Source: Flavobacteriales bacterium | GTDB lineage: Bacteria > Bacteroidota > Bacteroidia > Flavobacteriales_F > PHOS-HE28 | DNA: 64,000 bases | Assembly: GCA_016788205.1 (NCBI GenBank) | Contig: JAEUTA010000009.1 | Location: 124,001-188,000 of the forward strand | Reading direction: 5' to 3' | Shown here: positions 39,220 through 48,511 of the stretch, one piece after another | Layout of the letters: every line of letters begins with the position of its first letter | Position numbering within the stretch: the stretch's first letter is position 1 | Made by a program: the position numbers and the translations under genes | Notes under the pieces: generated by a model | Seen by the model: only the letters and a program-made list of their open reading frames with translations | What the model was told of the DNA's origin: nothing | Databases searched by the model: none

Positions 39220-40136
39220 TCGCAGGCATCGATATCGGCGGAACCACCAGCAAGATCGGACTGGTCCAAGAGGGTCGTGTCCTTCGGCAAGTGCGCATTT
39301 CCACCACCGGCCATGCAGATGATCATGCCTTTGCCGATGCCTTGGCCCAAGCGGTGCGCCAACTGTGTATCCAGGAAGGATCCCCTGCGATAGAGGCCGT
39401 TGGTATCGGCGCGCCTAACGCCAACCAATTCACGGGTATCATCGAGATGGCTCCGAACCTGCCATGGAAGCACGATGTGCCTCTGGCCCGGATGATGCAA
39501 GACCGGCTCGGAGCGCCCGCCGTGCTCGGCAACGACGCGAACGCGGCGGCGTTGGGAGAATGGCGTTACGGTGCAGGTCAGGGTTTCGATGACCTGCTCG
39601 TCGTCACCATCGGCACCGGCGTTGGCAGCGGCTTCATCGTGAATGGCCAGCTCGTGCTCGGAAGTGCTGGTAATGCCGGCGAACTGGGCCACATGACCAT
39701 TGTGGTGGACGGACGGCTCTGCACCTGTGGACGAAAGGGATGCCTGGAAACCTACGTGAGCATCCGCGGGATGCGCCAGACCTACGCAGAGCTGGCCGAT
39801 GACCTCGATGTACTGAAGGAGGAAGGCGTGAAGTGCATTGCGGATGCCGCACATCGTGGTGACCAAGCCGCGTTACGCACCTTCGAAGAGACCGTACGGT
39901 GGCTGGCCATCGGGTTGGCCAATGCCGTCGCGGTCACCGGTCCACGGCGCGTAGTGCTCTTCGGAGGGATCGTGCGCAGCGGTGAACTGTTGCTGGCCCC
40001 GTTGAAGAGAGCCTTTCAAGTGGCCCTTCTCAATATCTACCAAGGTCGTGTGGACATCACCGTTTCCGCCTTGGCGGATGATGATGCCGCACTACTTGGA
40101 GCTGCAGCACTGGCAACGACTTTGACGCGAACATGA
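39216..40136 (+). CDS. ROK-family sugar kinase (glucokinase/N-acetylhexosamine kinase type)
   Basis: 306 residues. ATP-binding GIDIGGTTSKIGLV at the N-terminus, the DNDANAAALGEW-type catalytic stretch (here GNDANAAALGEWRYGAG) and the zinc motif CTCGRKGCLE near residue 168-178 are all ROK features. No DNA-binding domain, so it is a kinase and not a repressor. Would phosphorylate the hexose brought in by the MFS protein. Coupled by 4-bp overlaps to the transporter upstream and GH92 downstream. Confidence 0.9.
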   Translation: MIAGIDIGGTTSKIGLVQEGRVLRQVRISTTGHADDHAFADALAQAVRQLCIQEGSPAIEAVGIGAPNANQFTGIIEMAPNLPWKHDVPLARMMQDRLGAPAVLGNDANAAALGEWRYGAGQGFDDLLVVTIGTGVGSGFIVNGQLVLGSAGNAGELGHMTIVVDGRLCTCGRKGCLETYVSIRGMRQTYAELADDLDVLKEEGVKCIADAAHRGDQAALRTFEETVRWLAIGLANAVAVTGPRRVVLFGGIVRSGELLLAPLKRAFQVALLNIYQGRVDITVSALADDDAALLGAAALATTLTRT

Positions 40137-43087
40137 TCACCATGGAGATACGAGCGATGGAACAAGAGGTAAATCGACCCGGGCCGTTCGTCCCGCACAC
40201 CATTTCTGCGGTAGTAGCGATACTCTTAGCAACGGTCGGCGCCGGGCAGCAGGCGAGCAACCCGGCGCGTGACCTGGTGAACCCCTTCGTGGGCACCGGC
40301 GGCCACGGCCATACGTTCCCGGGTGCGTGCGTCCCGAACGGCCTGGTGCAGCTAAGCCCGGATACACGCCCTGATGGCTACATGGACTGGGACGGCTGCG
40401 GTGGATACCATTACAGCGACAGCGTCATTCATGGCTTCAGTCATACACATCTCAGCGGGACCGGGGTTGCCGACCTCTGCGACGTGTTGTTGATGCCGAT
40501 GAGCGGCGAAGGGTCATTGGACCCCACCGTGTACCGGTCAAGCTTTCAGCATAAGAATGAAGAAGCACACGCTGGCTACTACCGTGTCTGGCTGGACGAT
40601 GAAAAGACGTTGGCCGAGTTGACGGCCACAGCACATTGTGGGGTTCATCGGTACACGATGCCTGCGGATAAGGAGCAGTTCCTGGTGATCGACTTGGCGC
40701 ATCGGGATAAGTTGATCGGCAGCCAGATGCGTCGTGCGGGTTTGGAGATCGTCGGGACCAGGCGTAGCAGCTCATGGGCTGGTGATCAGCAACTCTTCTT
40801 CTGCTTGCGCATCGGCCGGGCTAACGGGCCCATCGGCGTTGGACTTGACGTGAACGCGGACAGCACACGGGGTATAATCAACGTGAAACGCGAGGACACT
40901 TCAGCGATCATCGTTAAAGTGGGCATCTCAGCGGTTAGCATCGAGGGTGCCCGCAAGAACCTGGACGCCGAAGTGCCGCACTGGGATTTCGACCGGGTTC
41001 GCGCAGAGGCCGAAGACGCATGGAATGCCAAGCTGAACAAGATCCAGGTGGAAGGTGGCACACGTGAACAACAGCGGATCTTCTACACCGCCCTCTATCA
41101 CAGCTATGTGGCTCCCTACATCTTCAATGATGTGGACGGTCAGTACCGGGGAATGGATGGCGAGGTACACAAAGCCGATCACAACGTCTACACGGTCTTC
41201 AGTCTGTGGGACACCTTCCGAGGCCTGCATCCGTTGATGACCATCCTTGAACCGGACATGACCAGCGACTGGATCAAGACCTTCCTGCTCCATTACCAGC
41301 AAGGCGGAAGGCTACCCGTATGGGAACTCTGGGGCAACGAGACGGATTGCATGATCGGTTACCACAGTGCGAGCGTGATCGCCGATGCGCACCTGAAAGG
41401 CATCCGTGGTTTCGACGAGCGGCTAGCGTTGAAGGCCATGAAGGACGGTGCGCGTTTGGATCATTTCGGTCTGAAGGCGTATCAGGGCCGCGGCTTCATA
41501 AGCAGCGATGATGGTGCTGAAAGCGTGAGCCGCACGTTGGAATACGCCTACGACGATGCATGTATCGCGGAATTCGGCTCGCGCTTGGAGCAGATCGGCA
41601 ACGACGAGCAAGGGCTGAACTTTGGCATTCGCAGCCAGAGCTGGAAACATCTCTTCGATCCAGCTACCGGCTTTTTCCGGGCACGCCGGAATGGTGGCTT
41701 CGTACCGGGTTTCGACCCGTACGAAGTGAACTTCAACTTCACCGAAGCCAATGCCTGGCAGTACAGTCTTTTCGTACCGCAGGATATCGATGGGCTGATC
41801 GCAGCGCACGGCGGGGCCGACAAGTTCGAAGCGCATTTGGACAAGCTCTTCACGGCGAACACATCCACATCAGGACGTGAGCAGGCGGATATCACCGGCT
41901 TGATCGGTCAGTACGCGCACGGTAACGAGCCCAGCCACCACATGGCATACCTCTACAACCGCGTCGGCAAGCCGGAGAAAACGCGGGCACTGGTCAAGCG
42001 CATCATGCATGAGATGTATCACGACGCACCGGATGGTCTCAGCGGCAACGAGGATTGTGGCCAGATGAGCGCTTGGTATGTGCTGAGTGCATTGGGCTTC
42101 TATCCTGTTTCACCGGGCATCGATGACCGGTATGAGCTGGGATATCCGCTGTTCGATCGGGCCACGATGCATTTAGGGGATGACAAGGATTGGAGCATGG
42201 TGGTTGGGGATGAGCACGCGTGGCAGATGACCGTTCCATCGGACACCACGCTTTTCACCCGCGAACTTCCGAATACCCTCTACCACTGGGACTTGGTCCG
42301 CGGTGGTGGCTATCACTTCGAAGGGGATCGGAAACCGCGCGCCAATTTCCTGCCGCGTGGCTTCACGGTTCTGGACGGCGCATATGTCAATGAGCGTGCG
42401 AGACCCATCGCACCGGTGATCCAAGCCGCCAGTGCCTCCTTCGCGGAAGAACTCAGTGTCACGGTGCTGGGTGAAGGGACATGTACCGTTCAGGAAGGTG
42501 GCGCCGTTCGCTCATGCCCGATGAACCAGCCTTTCGTCATCACCAATACGTGTGCGGTAGAAGTGGCTTGGCACGCGCAGTACGCACCGGTGGTCGCACA
42601 CTTCACCAAGATCGACGGTTCACGATCCATCAAGTTGGAAAGCACCTTCGCCAATCAGTACAGTGCCGGTGGCGCTACGGCCTTGATCGATGGTCTACGT
42701 GGCGGGACGGATTTCCGCACGGGTGAGTGGCAAGGCTACGAAGGCCAGGATCTGGTGGCCATGATCGATCTCGGTGCGGTGAAGCACCTTCGCCGCGCTG
42801 GCTTGAGCGTTCTCCAGGACCAGAAGTCGTGGATATTCCTGCCGAAAGAGGTGGTCATCTCCTGGAGCACCAACAAGCGCCAGTGGAGCAGCCGCACGAT
42901 CTCCCGACAGTCGGACCCCACGGCCGAAGGCGGGTTCACCTACGAGCTATGGACGGAGATGTTGGGGAAGAAAGCACGCTACATCAACATCACCGCGAAG
43001 AACGCGGGGCCTTGCCCGGACTGGCATGTTGGTAAGGGCGGAAAGACATGGATCTTCGTTGACGAGGTGTTGATCGAAGCGGAATGA
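40133..43087 (+). CDS. GH92 alpha-mannosidase with C-terminal F5/8-type-C-like domain
   Basis: 984 residues. Calcium-dependent exo-alpha-mannosidase family. Opening NPFVGTGGHGHTFPGACVPNGLVQLSPDT is the GH92 signature; NEPSHHMAYLYN and GNEDCGQMSAWYVLSALGFYP form the active-site region (catalytic Glu in GNEDCG). The last ~165 residues (ESTFANQYSAGGATALIDGLRGG, LGAVKHLRRAGLSVLQD, WIFVDEVLIEAE) look like a discoidin/F5-8C carbohydrate-binding domain. The signal-like hydrophobic stretch sits at residues 22-38 behind a 20-residue polar leader. Third gene of the MFS-ROK-GH92 operon (ATGA overlap). Confidence 0.93.
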   Translation: MITMEIRAMEQEVNRPGPFVPHTISAVVAILLATVGAGQQASNPARDLVNPFVGTGGHGHTFPGACVPNGLVQLSPDTRPDGYMDWDGCGGYHYSDSVIHGFSHTHLSGTGVADLCDVLLMPMSGEGSLDPTVYRSSFQHKNEEAHAGYYRVWLDDEKTLAELTATAHCGVHRYTMPADKEQFLVIDLAHRDKLIGSQMRRAGLEIVGTRRSSSWAGDQQLFFCLRIGRANGPIGVGLDVNADSTRGIINVKREDTSAIIVKVGISAVSIEGARKNLDAEVPHWDFDRVRAEAEDAWNAKLNKIQVEGGTREQQRIFYTALYHSYVAPYIFNDVDGQYRGMDGEVHKADHNVYTVFSLWDTFRGLHPLMTILEPDMTSDWIKTFLLHYQQGGRLPVWELWGNETDCMIGYHSASVIADAHLKGIRGFDERLALKAMKDGARLDHFGLKAYQGRGFISSDDGAESVSRTLEYAYDDACIAEFGSRLEQIGNDEQGLNFGIRSQSWKHLFDPATGFFRARRNGGFVPGFDPYEVNFNFTEANAWQYSLFVPQDIDGLIAAHGGADKFEAHLDKLFTANTSTSGREQADITGLIGQYAHGNEPSHHMAYLYNRVGKPEKTRALVKRIMHEMYHDAPDGLSGNEDCGQMSAWYVLSALGFYPVSPGIDDRYELGYPLFDRATMHLGDDKDWSMVVGDEHAWQMTVPSDTTLFTRELPNTLYHWDLVRGGGYHFEGDRKPRANFLPRGFTVLDGAYVNERARPIAPVIQAASASFAEELSVTVLGEGTCTVQEGGAVRSCPMNQPFVITNTCAVEVAWHAQYAPVVAHFTKIDGSRSIKLESTFANQYSAGGATALIDGLRGGTDFRTGEWQGYEGQDLVAMIDLGAVKHLRRAGLSVLQDQKSWIFLPKEVVISWSTNKRQWSSRTISRQSDPTAEGGFTYELWTEMLGKKARYINITAKNAGPCPDWHVGKGGKTWIFVDEVLIEAE

Positions 43088-43100
43088 ACCTCTCGTCACC

Positions 43101-43138
43101 AACGAAAAAGGCCCGGCGAACGCCGGGCCTTTTTCGTT
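43101..43138. terminator. bidirectional terminator, 18-bp perfect stem
   Basis: 43101-43118 pairs with 43121-43138 over 18 bp (minimal AA loop, effectively GAAC), with AAAAA/TTTTT flanks around GGCCCGGCG. Separates the convergent GH92 operon and the CUB-like T9SS gene. Confidence 0.92.
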
Positions 43139-43152
43139 GAAGTTCGTCGCTA

Positions 43153-46100
43153 TCAGCGGGTCACCTGTACGCGTTGGGTCTTCACCCATTGCTCGGTGGT
43201 CAGCTGTACCAGGTAATTGCCGCTTTGCAGGCCGCGCATGTCGATGGTGTTGCGCGTGCCTCCGTTCATCAGCAACGGTTGGTCGAGCACAGCGCGCCCG
43301 CTCATGTCTAGTACACGAACACGCACGCTGCCTTTCACTTTTCCGGCCATTTCAATGTTCAACAAGCCCTGGGTCGGGTTCGGATAGATGGTGAAGTTGT
43401 TGGTGATGGCTTCGGGCAGTCCAACGGCGCCGCAGGCCACGGTCCACTCCAAGGGGAAGTTCACCTGTCCATCATCGCAGGAACCGATAGCGTCCGATTT
43501 CACGCGGAGCGTTATGGTGTTGCCCGCGTTGGCCGAGTTCAGGGCGAAGCCCGCGAGGTTGCCACCGTTGTTGCCCTCGTAAAGAACTGCGGCCGTTTCG
43601 TCAGCTCCGTTGTAGAGGATGATGCTATCACCGGCCACCATCTGTCCTTGTAGGAAGGCGATGGTCATCGGTACGTTCTGCTCGGAACGATAGGTGTACC
43701 AGCGGTCATCGCTGTTCTCGTAGCACAGGGTGGTATTATCGAAGCCGCAGGTCACCGAAACGCACTCCTCCGCAGTGTAGGTGAGGGAATCGCTCGTTGC
43801 GCGGCATTGTGCGAACGTCTCGTTGAACACGCGCATCACGCTCGCGCTGTCCACCGGGTAAGGTCCGAAGGTGTGCACGCCTACGCCGAGGCCGGTCAGG
43901 GTATCACCGGAAACCAGGTTGGTGATGCTCAGCATGTCGTCGCCACCCGCTTCGGTCACGATCACCTCCGTGGAGTAGGAACGATGTGCGCAGTCCGGTA
44001 CCACGTTGAAAGTGGCTCCAGGATTGGCGCAATCGATGCAGTATACCTCCCATTCCCAGGAATCATATTCGGGCGGAGGGAAATCACCCCCGCACTGAAC
44101 GGAACCATCGGAGGTCATTTCCATGTACAGCGTGCCCGTGGTGGAGCCGACATCGAGGCTGTAGAAGTTAGGGTACACACCGTTGGGGTCATTGATGGTG
44201 CTGCCCGGCTCGCCGAGGTGGCGTGTTTCACCTGCATCGTGGTCGAAGAGCACCGTTCCCGTGTTGTCCGAACCGTCGTAGATGGTCAGGTGATCATAAG
44301 CGTTGCTTTCGATGGTACCGCGGATGAACCGAAGACGGAGCGTGGAGGTGGGTGATACGGACTCCAGTTCGTACGACCAGGCGTGGCTGTCATTGGCTTG
44401 GTAGCAGTAGTCCTGGTCAAGGCCATCACCAGGGCACGCGTAGATAACCGGGCATACAGGATTGACCAAGGGGTCGCTTTCCACATTGCACAACGAGTTG
44501 GCATCGTTCACCACGGTGATCACCACTACGGTATCAGCCGGGAAAGGACCCACCTGGTAGGTACCCGTAGCCGTTACCGCCAGCGTATCGCTGTTGTAGT
44601 CGTTGCCGATCTGAGCCTCTGCGTCACTGCCCATGGCGGATACGTTCACGTCAACGAAATATTGATTGTTGGCGCAGTCCAGCACCACGGCGAACGTGGA
44701 GGTGGTCGGTACGCAATCCAGACAGGCTACCCGCCACGCCAGTTCCTCCGGCTCAAAGCCATCCTGGCATGAGGTGAAGTCGTTGGAACGGATCCGCACC
44801 GTTAGAAGATGCTCCGGGTTTGTGGTGTTCACGAAGAGGTCCGTCACGTTCTGATCCGTGCCTTCGAACAGGCGCGGAGCGGACATGTCGCCGTCGTAGA
44901 TGATGAGCGAATCACCGAAGAAGAGCAGGCCGGAGTCGAAGAAGATGCCCAGAGGGAACGTGCCCGTTCCTTGGTACACGTAGATCAGGTCAGCGTAGTT
45001 GGAGTAGCAGACAGCGTCACTGATCTCCGTACCGCACTCGATCTCCAGCGGGCACAGACCCGTGTCCGTGATGTCACCCAGCGGTACGATGCACAGTTCG
45101 CTACCTGCAGGTACCACACGTACGTTGACGGTATCGTTCAGCGCGAACGGACCGAGTTCGGCGATGCCGGTGCCCACGCCGGTGACGGTCTGGTCCGCAC
45201 CACCGTTGATGGAATAAATCAGTTCCAAGGTGGCTCCGTCACCCGTGGAGGCCACGTCCATCAGAATGCTGAATTGTCCGTTGTTGCAATCGTCCGCTAC
45301 CGTATAGCTCACCTCAGGAAGGGTGCAATCGAGGCAGGTCACCTCCCACACCCAGCTGTCGAAACCTTCGGAGGGGAATTCGCCGCCGCATTCGACGGAA
45401 CCGTCTGAGCTCATTTCCATATAAAGGCTGCCCGTGGTAGAGAAGACGTCGACCGTTTCGAAACGCGGGATATCGTTCAGGATCGCACTTCCCACACCAC
45501 CCAGATTAACGGTGGCCGTGGTATCATGCTGGTAGAGTAGCGTGCCGGTGGCATCGGTACCGTCGTAGATGGCGATATCGTCGTAGTTGTTACTCTCGAT
45601 GGTACCGCGGATGAAGCGGAGGCGAAGGGTTCCCGTGCCGACCGAGGTATACAGCCAATGGCGCGAATCACTTGGCTCGTAGCAGTAATTCTGCTCGGTG
45701 GGTGCTGCGCCGCAATCGATCAGCAGCGGACAGTTCGTTTCGAACGCGATGTCGTCGATCACACGGTTGCAGAGCACGTCGGCATCATGCATCAAGGTGA
45801 TCACCGGCACGACGGTGAGCGGGAAAGGCCCGAGTTCGACAACGCCCACTACCTGGTCTTCTACCAAGGTCAGGTCGCCGTTCACATCCACTTGAACGTC
45901 GATGCTGGCCGCATCACCGATGGAGGTGATGTCCAGAAGGATCGTGTACGTCTGCGCATCACAATCCTCTGCGAACGTGTAGGTAGCTTGAGCCGGGGTG
46001 CAGTCCAGCAGCAACTGAACCGTTGTGACCACGCACTCGGCGGCCGTTTCACACTGGTCGTTCACCGTCCAGTGGGCGAAAAGGTCTTCCGCGGTGGCCG

Positions 46101-46410
46101 CGTTCACCTGCACGCTTGCCGCCCCTTGTCCCAGGATAGGGCCATCGTAGGCACCTTGGCGAACGGTGATGTAACCACCGGAGCTAAGCGTGAACTCGTA
46201 ATTGCCTGTGGCCAGGATACCGGTGATGCGCGAGTGCTCCTCTTCGAAGCTGCAGGTGGCGATCTCGGTGACCTCGCCCATGGAGTTCGGGGTCACTGCA
46301 TCGGCGGGATACTGGGGTTCGTTCATACAATCCTGCGCTTGTGCCGTGGTCCATGGACCCAGGCTTAGCGACAGAAGGGCTGCTCCTGAGTAGCGTCCAA
46401 ATCGTGTCAT
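43153..46410 (-). CDS. T9SS-secreted surface protein with four CUB-like modules
   Basis: 1085 residues: signal peptide (ending WTTAQAQD), then alternating CUB-like modules (each with Y/H-W-x-Y, LRLRFIRGTIESN-Y-D, IYDG and CGGEFP-SEGFDSWVWEVTC motifs) and short beta-sandwich modules (VADDCNNGQFSILMDVASTGD...). The C-terminal T9SS type-A domain runs from FTIYPNPTQGLLNIEMAGKV to VQVTR. Modules one and three are near duplicates at DNA level. CUB-like modules in Bacteroidota surface proteins probably bind carbohydrate or protein; no enzymatic site. A possible promoter box TACCTTAG lies at 46443-46450 (minus strand). Confidence 0.85.
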   Translation of the reverse strand: MTRFGRYSGAALLSLSLGPWTTAQAQDCMNEPQYPADAVTPNSMGEVTEIATCSFEEEHSRITGILATGNYEFTLSSGGYITVRQGAYDGPILGQGAASVQVNAATAEDLFAHWTVNDQCETAAECVVTTVQLLLDCTPAQATYTFAEDCDAQTYTILLDITSIGDAASIDVQVDVNGDLTLVEDQVVGVVELGPFPLTVVPVITLMHDADVLCNRVIDDIAFETNCPLLIDCGAAPTEQNYCYEPSDSRHWLYTSVGTGTLRLRFIRGTIESNNYDDIAIYDGTDATGTLLYQHDTTATVNLGGVGSAILNDIPRFETVDVFSTTGSLYMEMSSDGSVECGGEFPSEGFDSWVWEVTCLDCTLPEVSYTVADDCNNGQFSILMDVASTGDGATLELIYSINGGADQTVTGVGTGIAELGPFALNDTVNVRVVPAGSELCIVPLGDITDTGLCPLEIECGTEISDAVCYSNYADLIYVYQGTGTFPLGIFFDSGLLFFGDSLIIYDGDMSAPRLFEGTDQNVTDLFVNTTNPEHLLTVRIRSNDFTSCQDGFEPEELAWRVACLDCVPTTSTFAVVLDCANNQYFVDVNVSAMGSDAEAQIGNDYNSDTLAVTATGTYQVGPFPADTVVVITVVNDANSLCNVESDPLVNPVCPVIYACPGDGLDQDYCYQANDSHAWSYELESVSPTSTLRLRFIRGTIESNAYDHLTIYDGSDNTGTVLFDHDAGETRHLGEPGSTINDPNGVYPNFYSLDVGSTTGTLYMEMTSDGSVQCGGDFPPPEYDSWEWEVYCIDCANPGATFNVVPDCAHRSYSTEVIVTEAGGDDMLSITNLVSGDTLTGLGVGVHTFGPYPVDSASVMRVFNETFAQCRATSDSLTYTAEECVSVTCGFDNTTLCYENSDDRWYTYRSEQNVPMTIAFLQGQMVAGDSIILYNGADETAAVLYEGNNGGNLAGFALNSANAGNTITLRVKSDAIGSCDDGQVNFPLEWTVACGAVGLPEAITNNFTIYPNPTQGLLNIEMAGKVKGSVRVRVLDMSGRAVLDQPLLMNGGTRNTIDMRGLQSGNYLVQLTTEQWVKTQRVQVTR

Positions 46411-46543
46411 GCGTTGTTGGTTTTGGCTGTTCTGGTCGGGTGGCTAAGGTAGGCACCGCACATTACGAACATTGTCGTGTTCGTTCCCTTACCGCCTGCT
46501 GCTTGGAATGCCACGGGCGGGACGTTTCAATCTGGCTTGGCGA

Positions 46544-48511
46544 TCAAGGGGTTGTACCGTAGAGCTGCTTCACCACCTCGTATGCGGGTTTGGCGTTGCC
46601 TGCGTAGTCGATGATGCTCCAGCTTGGTCCCGGCCAGCAGTCGTTCAACTGCCAAAGCAAGGTGCCCTTGCAGCTGGGTCGAGCAGCCATGTGGGCTTCA
46701 ATGGCCATGCAGTACGCTTTGGCTTGTGCGCGCTGGCTGGCCTCGATGAACCCGCCCAGCGTTCGGGGGCGCTCCTCTCCCAATTCCCGTTCGATAGCCT
46801 CCCATATGGGTCGGTCGGTCTTGTAACTGAGTTGTAGGCGAACCACGGCCGGTGAACCCAGGTAGAGGCTATCCGGGTGGATGTACTTCGCCAGCAAAGC
46901 ACTATCCGGATAGCTCTGGAAACCATACTCGCTTACGAAACGCCCCACGTTATTCTTGAAGGAGGCGAAGGTGCTGTCGCCGTGCCACACGCCCCAGTAG
47001 TGGAGGTCGCCATACTTGAGGCCAATCGCACTGCCCCAGTTACTGATCGGTGAGCTGCTGGTATACCTGCTGTAGCCGAGGCTCGAAGTAACTTGGTGCA
47101 GGTCCTCTGACCAAAGTCTCTCATTAGCGCCGATTACCCGCGCCGAATCAGCACCATGCAGATCATAGCGATCCTGCCAGCCCCAATTCTTCCAAGCAAC
47201 ACGCATTTCGTTGTTACCGCAGAAGATGGCCAGGCATGGATGGTCGCGTAACCGAAGCACCTGTTGCCATCCCTCTTCCATGATGTTCCTCCGGAAGTCT
47301 GCTTCATGAGGAAGCATTTCCGCGACCATGAAGTCCTGCCAGACTAGTATCCCCGCTGTGTCACAGGCATGGTAGAATGCATCCGGTGGATAGATCCCAC
47401 CGGCCCACACGCGGACCATGTTCATGCCTGCCGCTTGCATGTGGCGGACCTGTTCCACCCATGCGCTATCACCGACGCGTGACGGAATGAGATCGGGTGG
47501 TACAAGGTTGCATCCCTTCGCGAAGAGATCACGGCCTTCCATACTGAAGTAGAAAGCGTTTCCGATACTGTCAGATCGTTCAACAAGTACTGGAGTAGCG
47601 AACGCGAACGGTACTTCTTGGGAGGCCAGCACACGTCCTTTCCGTACAAGGTCCACCCGAAGTCGGTGCACGTGCTGCTCACCCATACCACGGGGTAGCC
47701 ACGGCATAGCGGTCGCACTATCGAAGGTGGCATAAAGTCCTTCTGGACGATCGGTTCTTGTTGATGCGAAAGGGACATCGTTTAGGTATGCGATATACTT
47801 CCCCCGGAAGGTCTTCCTATCATCGATCTTGTCGTGAACGGTCACCCCCACGTGACGGTTCATTCGGTTCACGCTCAGCGATTGGATCCTCCCGATACTC
47901 CACCCCCACAACTCCACCCCCTGCCAGATCCCGCTCGTCACCAACCGTGGGCAGAAATCCCAACCGAATTGGTAGGCCGCCTTGCGGATGTACGGACTCA
48001 CACCGCTGGGGTCGTTATCATGTGGTAGCTGGATGCCATAGGCCTCGCGCAGCTTCGCTCCTTCTTTTATCGGGCTGCGGAAGATCACTTTCAACTCATT
48101 CTCGCCCAAGCGCAGGGCGGACTTTACCGGCCACTCCCAGGTACGGAACATGTTGTCCGCCTTGCCGATGAGCGAATCGTTGAGATAGACCTCCGCGAAC
48201 GTGTCCAGGCCTTTAAAGACCAGGTCCAAGTGGCCGTGACGCAACAGGGTGTCCGAAACGAGCAGCGTGCGCTTATAGATCCACTCCTCGTTCTCGATCC
48301 ATTGTACGCTATCGATGTTGCTACCCTGCATAAAGTCCGGGATCAGGCCGTGGCGTAGCAGATCGGTTTGGACCACGCCGGGCACCTCGGCGCTGTACCA
48401 CTGCTCCTTCCCTACTTGTTGGAACTGCCAGCCATCGTTCAAGGGAAGGCGAACTTCCTGGGCCGTCACGTAATGGAGCGAACTGTACAGCAGTACGGCC
48501 AGCCACCTCAT
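46544..48511 (-). CDS. GH2 beta-mannosidase, short form
   Basis: 655 residues, exported (MRWLAVLLYSSLHYVTAQ). GH2 sugar-binding domain (20-190; VPGVVQTDLLRHGLIPDFMQGSN, YLNDSLIGKADNMFRTWEWP), Ig-like domain, then the barrel with FCGNNEMR (acid/base Glu) and VSEYGFQSYP (nucleophile Glu), closing WQLNDCWPGPSWSIIDYAGNAKPAYEV. These match beta-mannosidases that remove Man-beta-1,4-GlcNAc. Full-length relatives have about 800-870 residues with two C-terminal Ig-like domains, absent here with a normal stop. Co-translated with cutC (ATGA overlap). Confidence 0.9.
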   Translation of the reverse strand: MRWLAVLLYSSLHYVTAQEVRLPLNDGWQFQQVGKEQWYSAEVPGVVQTDLLRHGLIPDFMQGSNIDSVQWIENEEWIYKRTLLVSDTLLRHGHLDLVFKGLDTFAEVYLNDSLIGKADNMFRTWEWPVKSALRLGENELKVIFRSPIKEGAKLREAYGIQLPHDNDPSGVSPYIRKAAYQFGWDFCPRLVTSGIWQGVELWGWSIGRIQSLSVNRMNRHVGVTVHDKIDDRKTFRGKYIAYLNDVPFASTRTDRPEGLYATFDSATAMPWLPRGMGEQHVHRLRVDLVRKGRVLASQEVPFAFATPVLVERSDSIGNAFYFSMEGRDLFAKGCNLVPPDLIPSRVGDSAWVEQVRHMQAAGMNMVRVWAGGIYPPDAFYHACDTAGILVWQDFMVAEMLPHEADFRRNIMEEGWQQVLRLRDHPCLAIFCGNNEMRVAWKNWGWQDRYDLHGADSARVIGANERLWSEDLHQVTSSLGYSRYTSSSPISNWGSAIGLKYGDLHYWGVWHGDSTFASFKNNVGRFVSEYGFQSYPDSALLAKYIHPDSLYLGSPAVVRLQLSYKTDRPIWEAIERELGEERPRTLGGFIEASQRAQAKAYCMAIEAHMAARPSCKGTLLWQLNDCWPGPSWSIIDYAGNAKPAYEVVKQLYGTTP

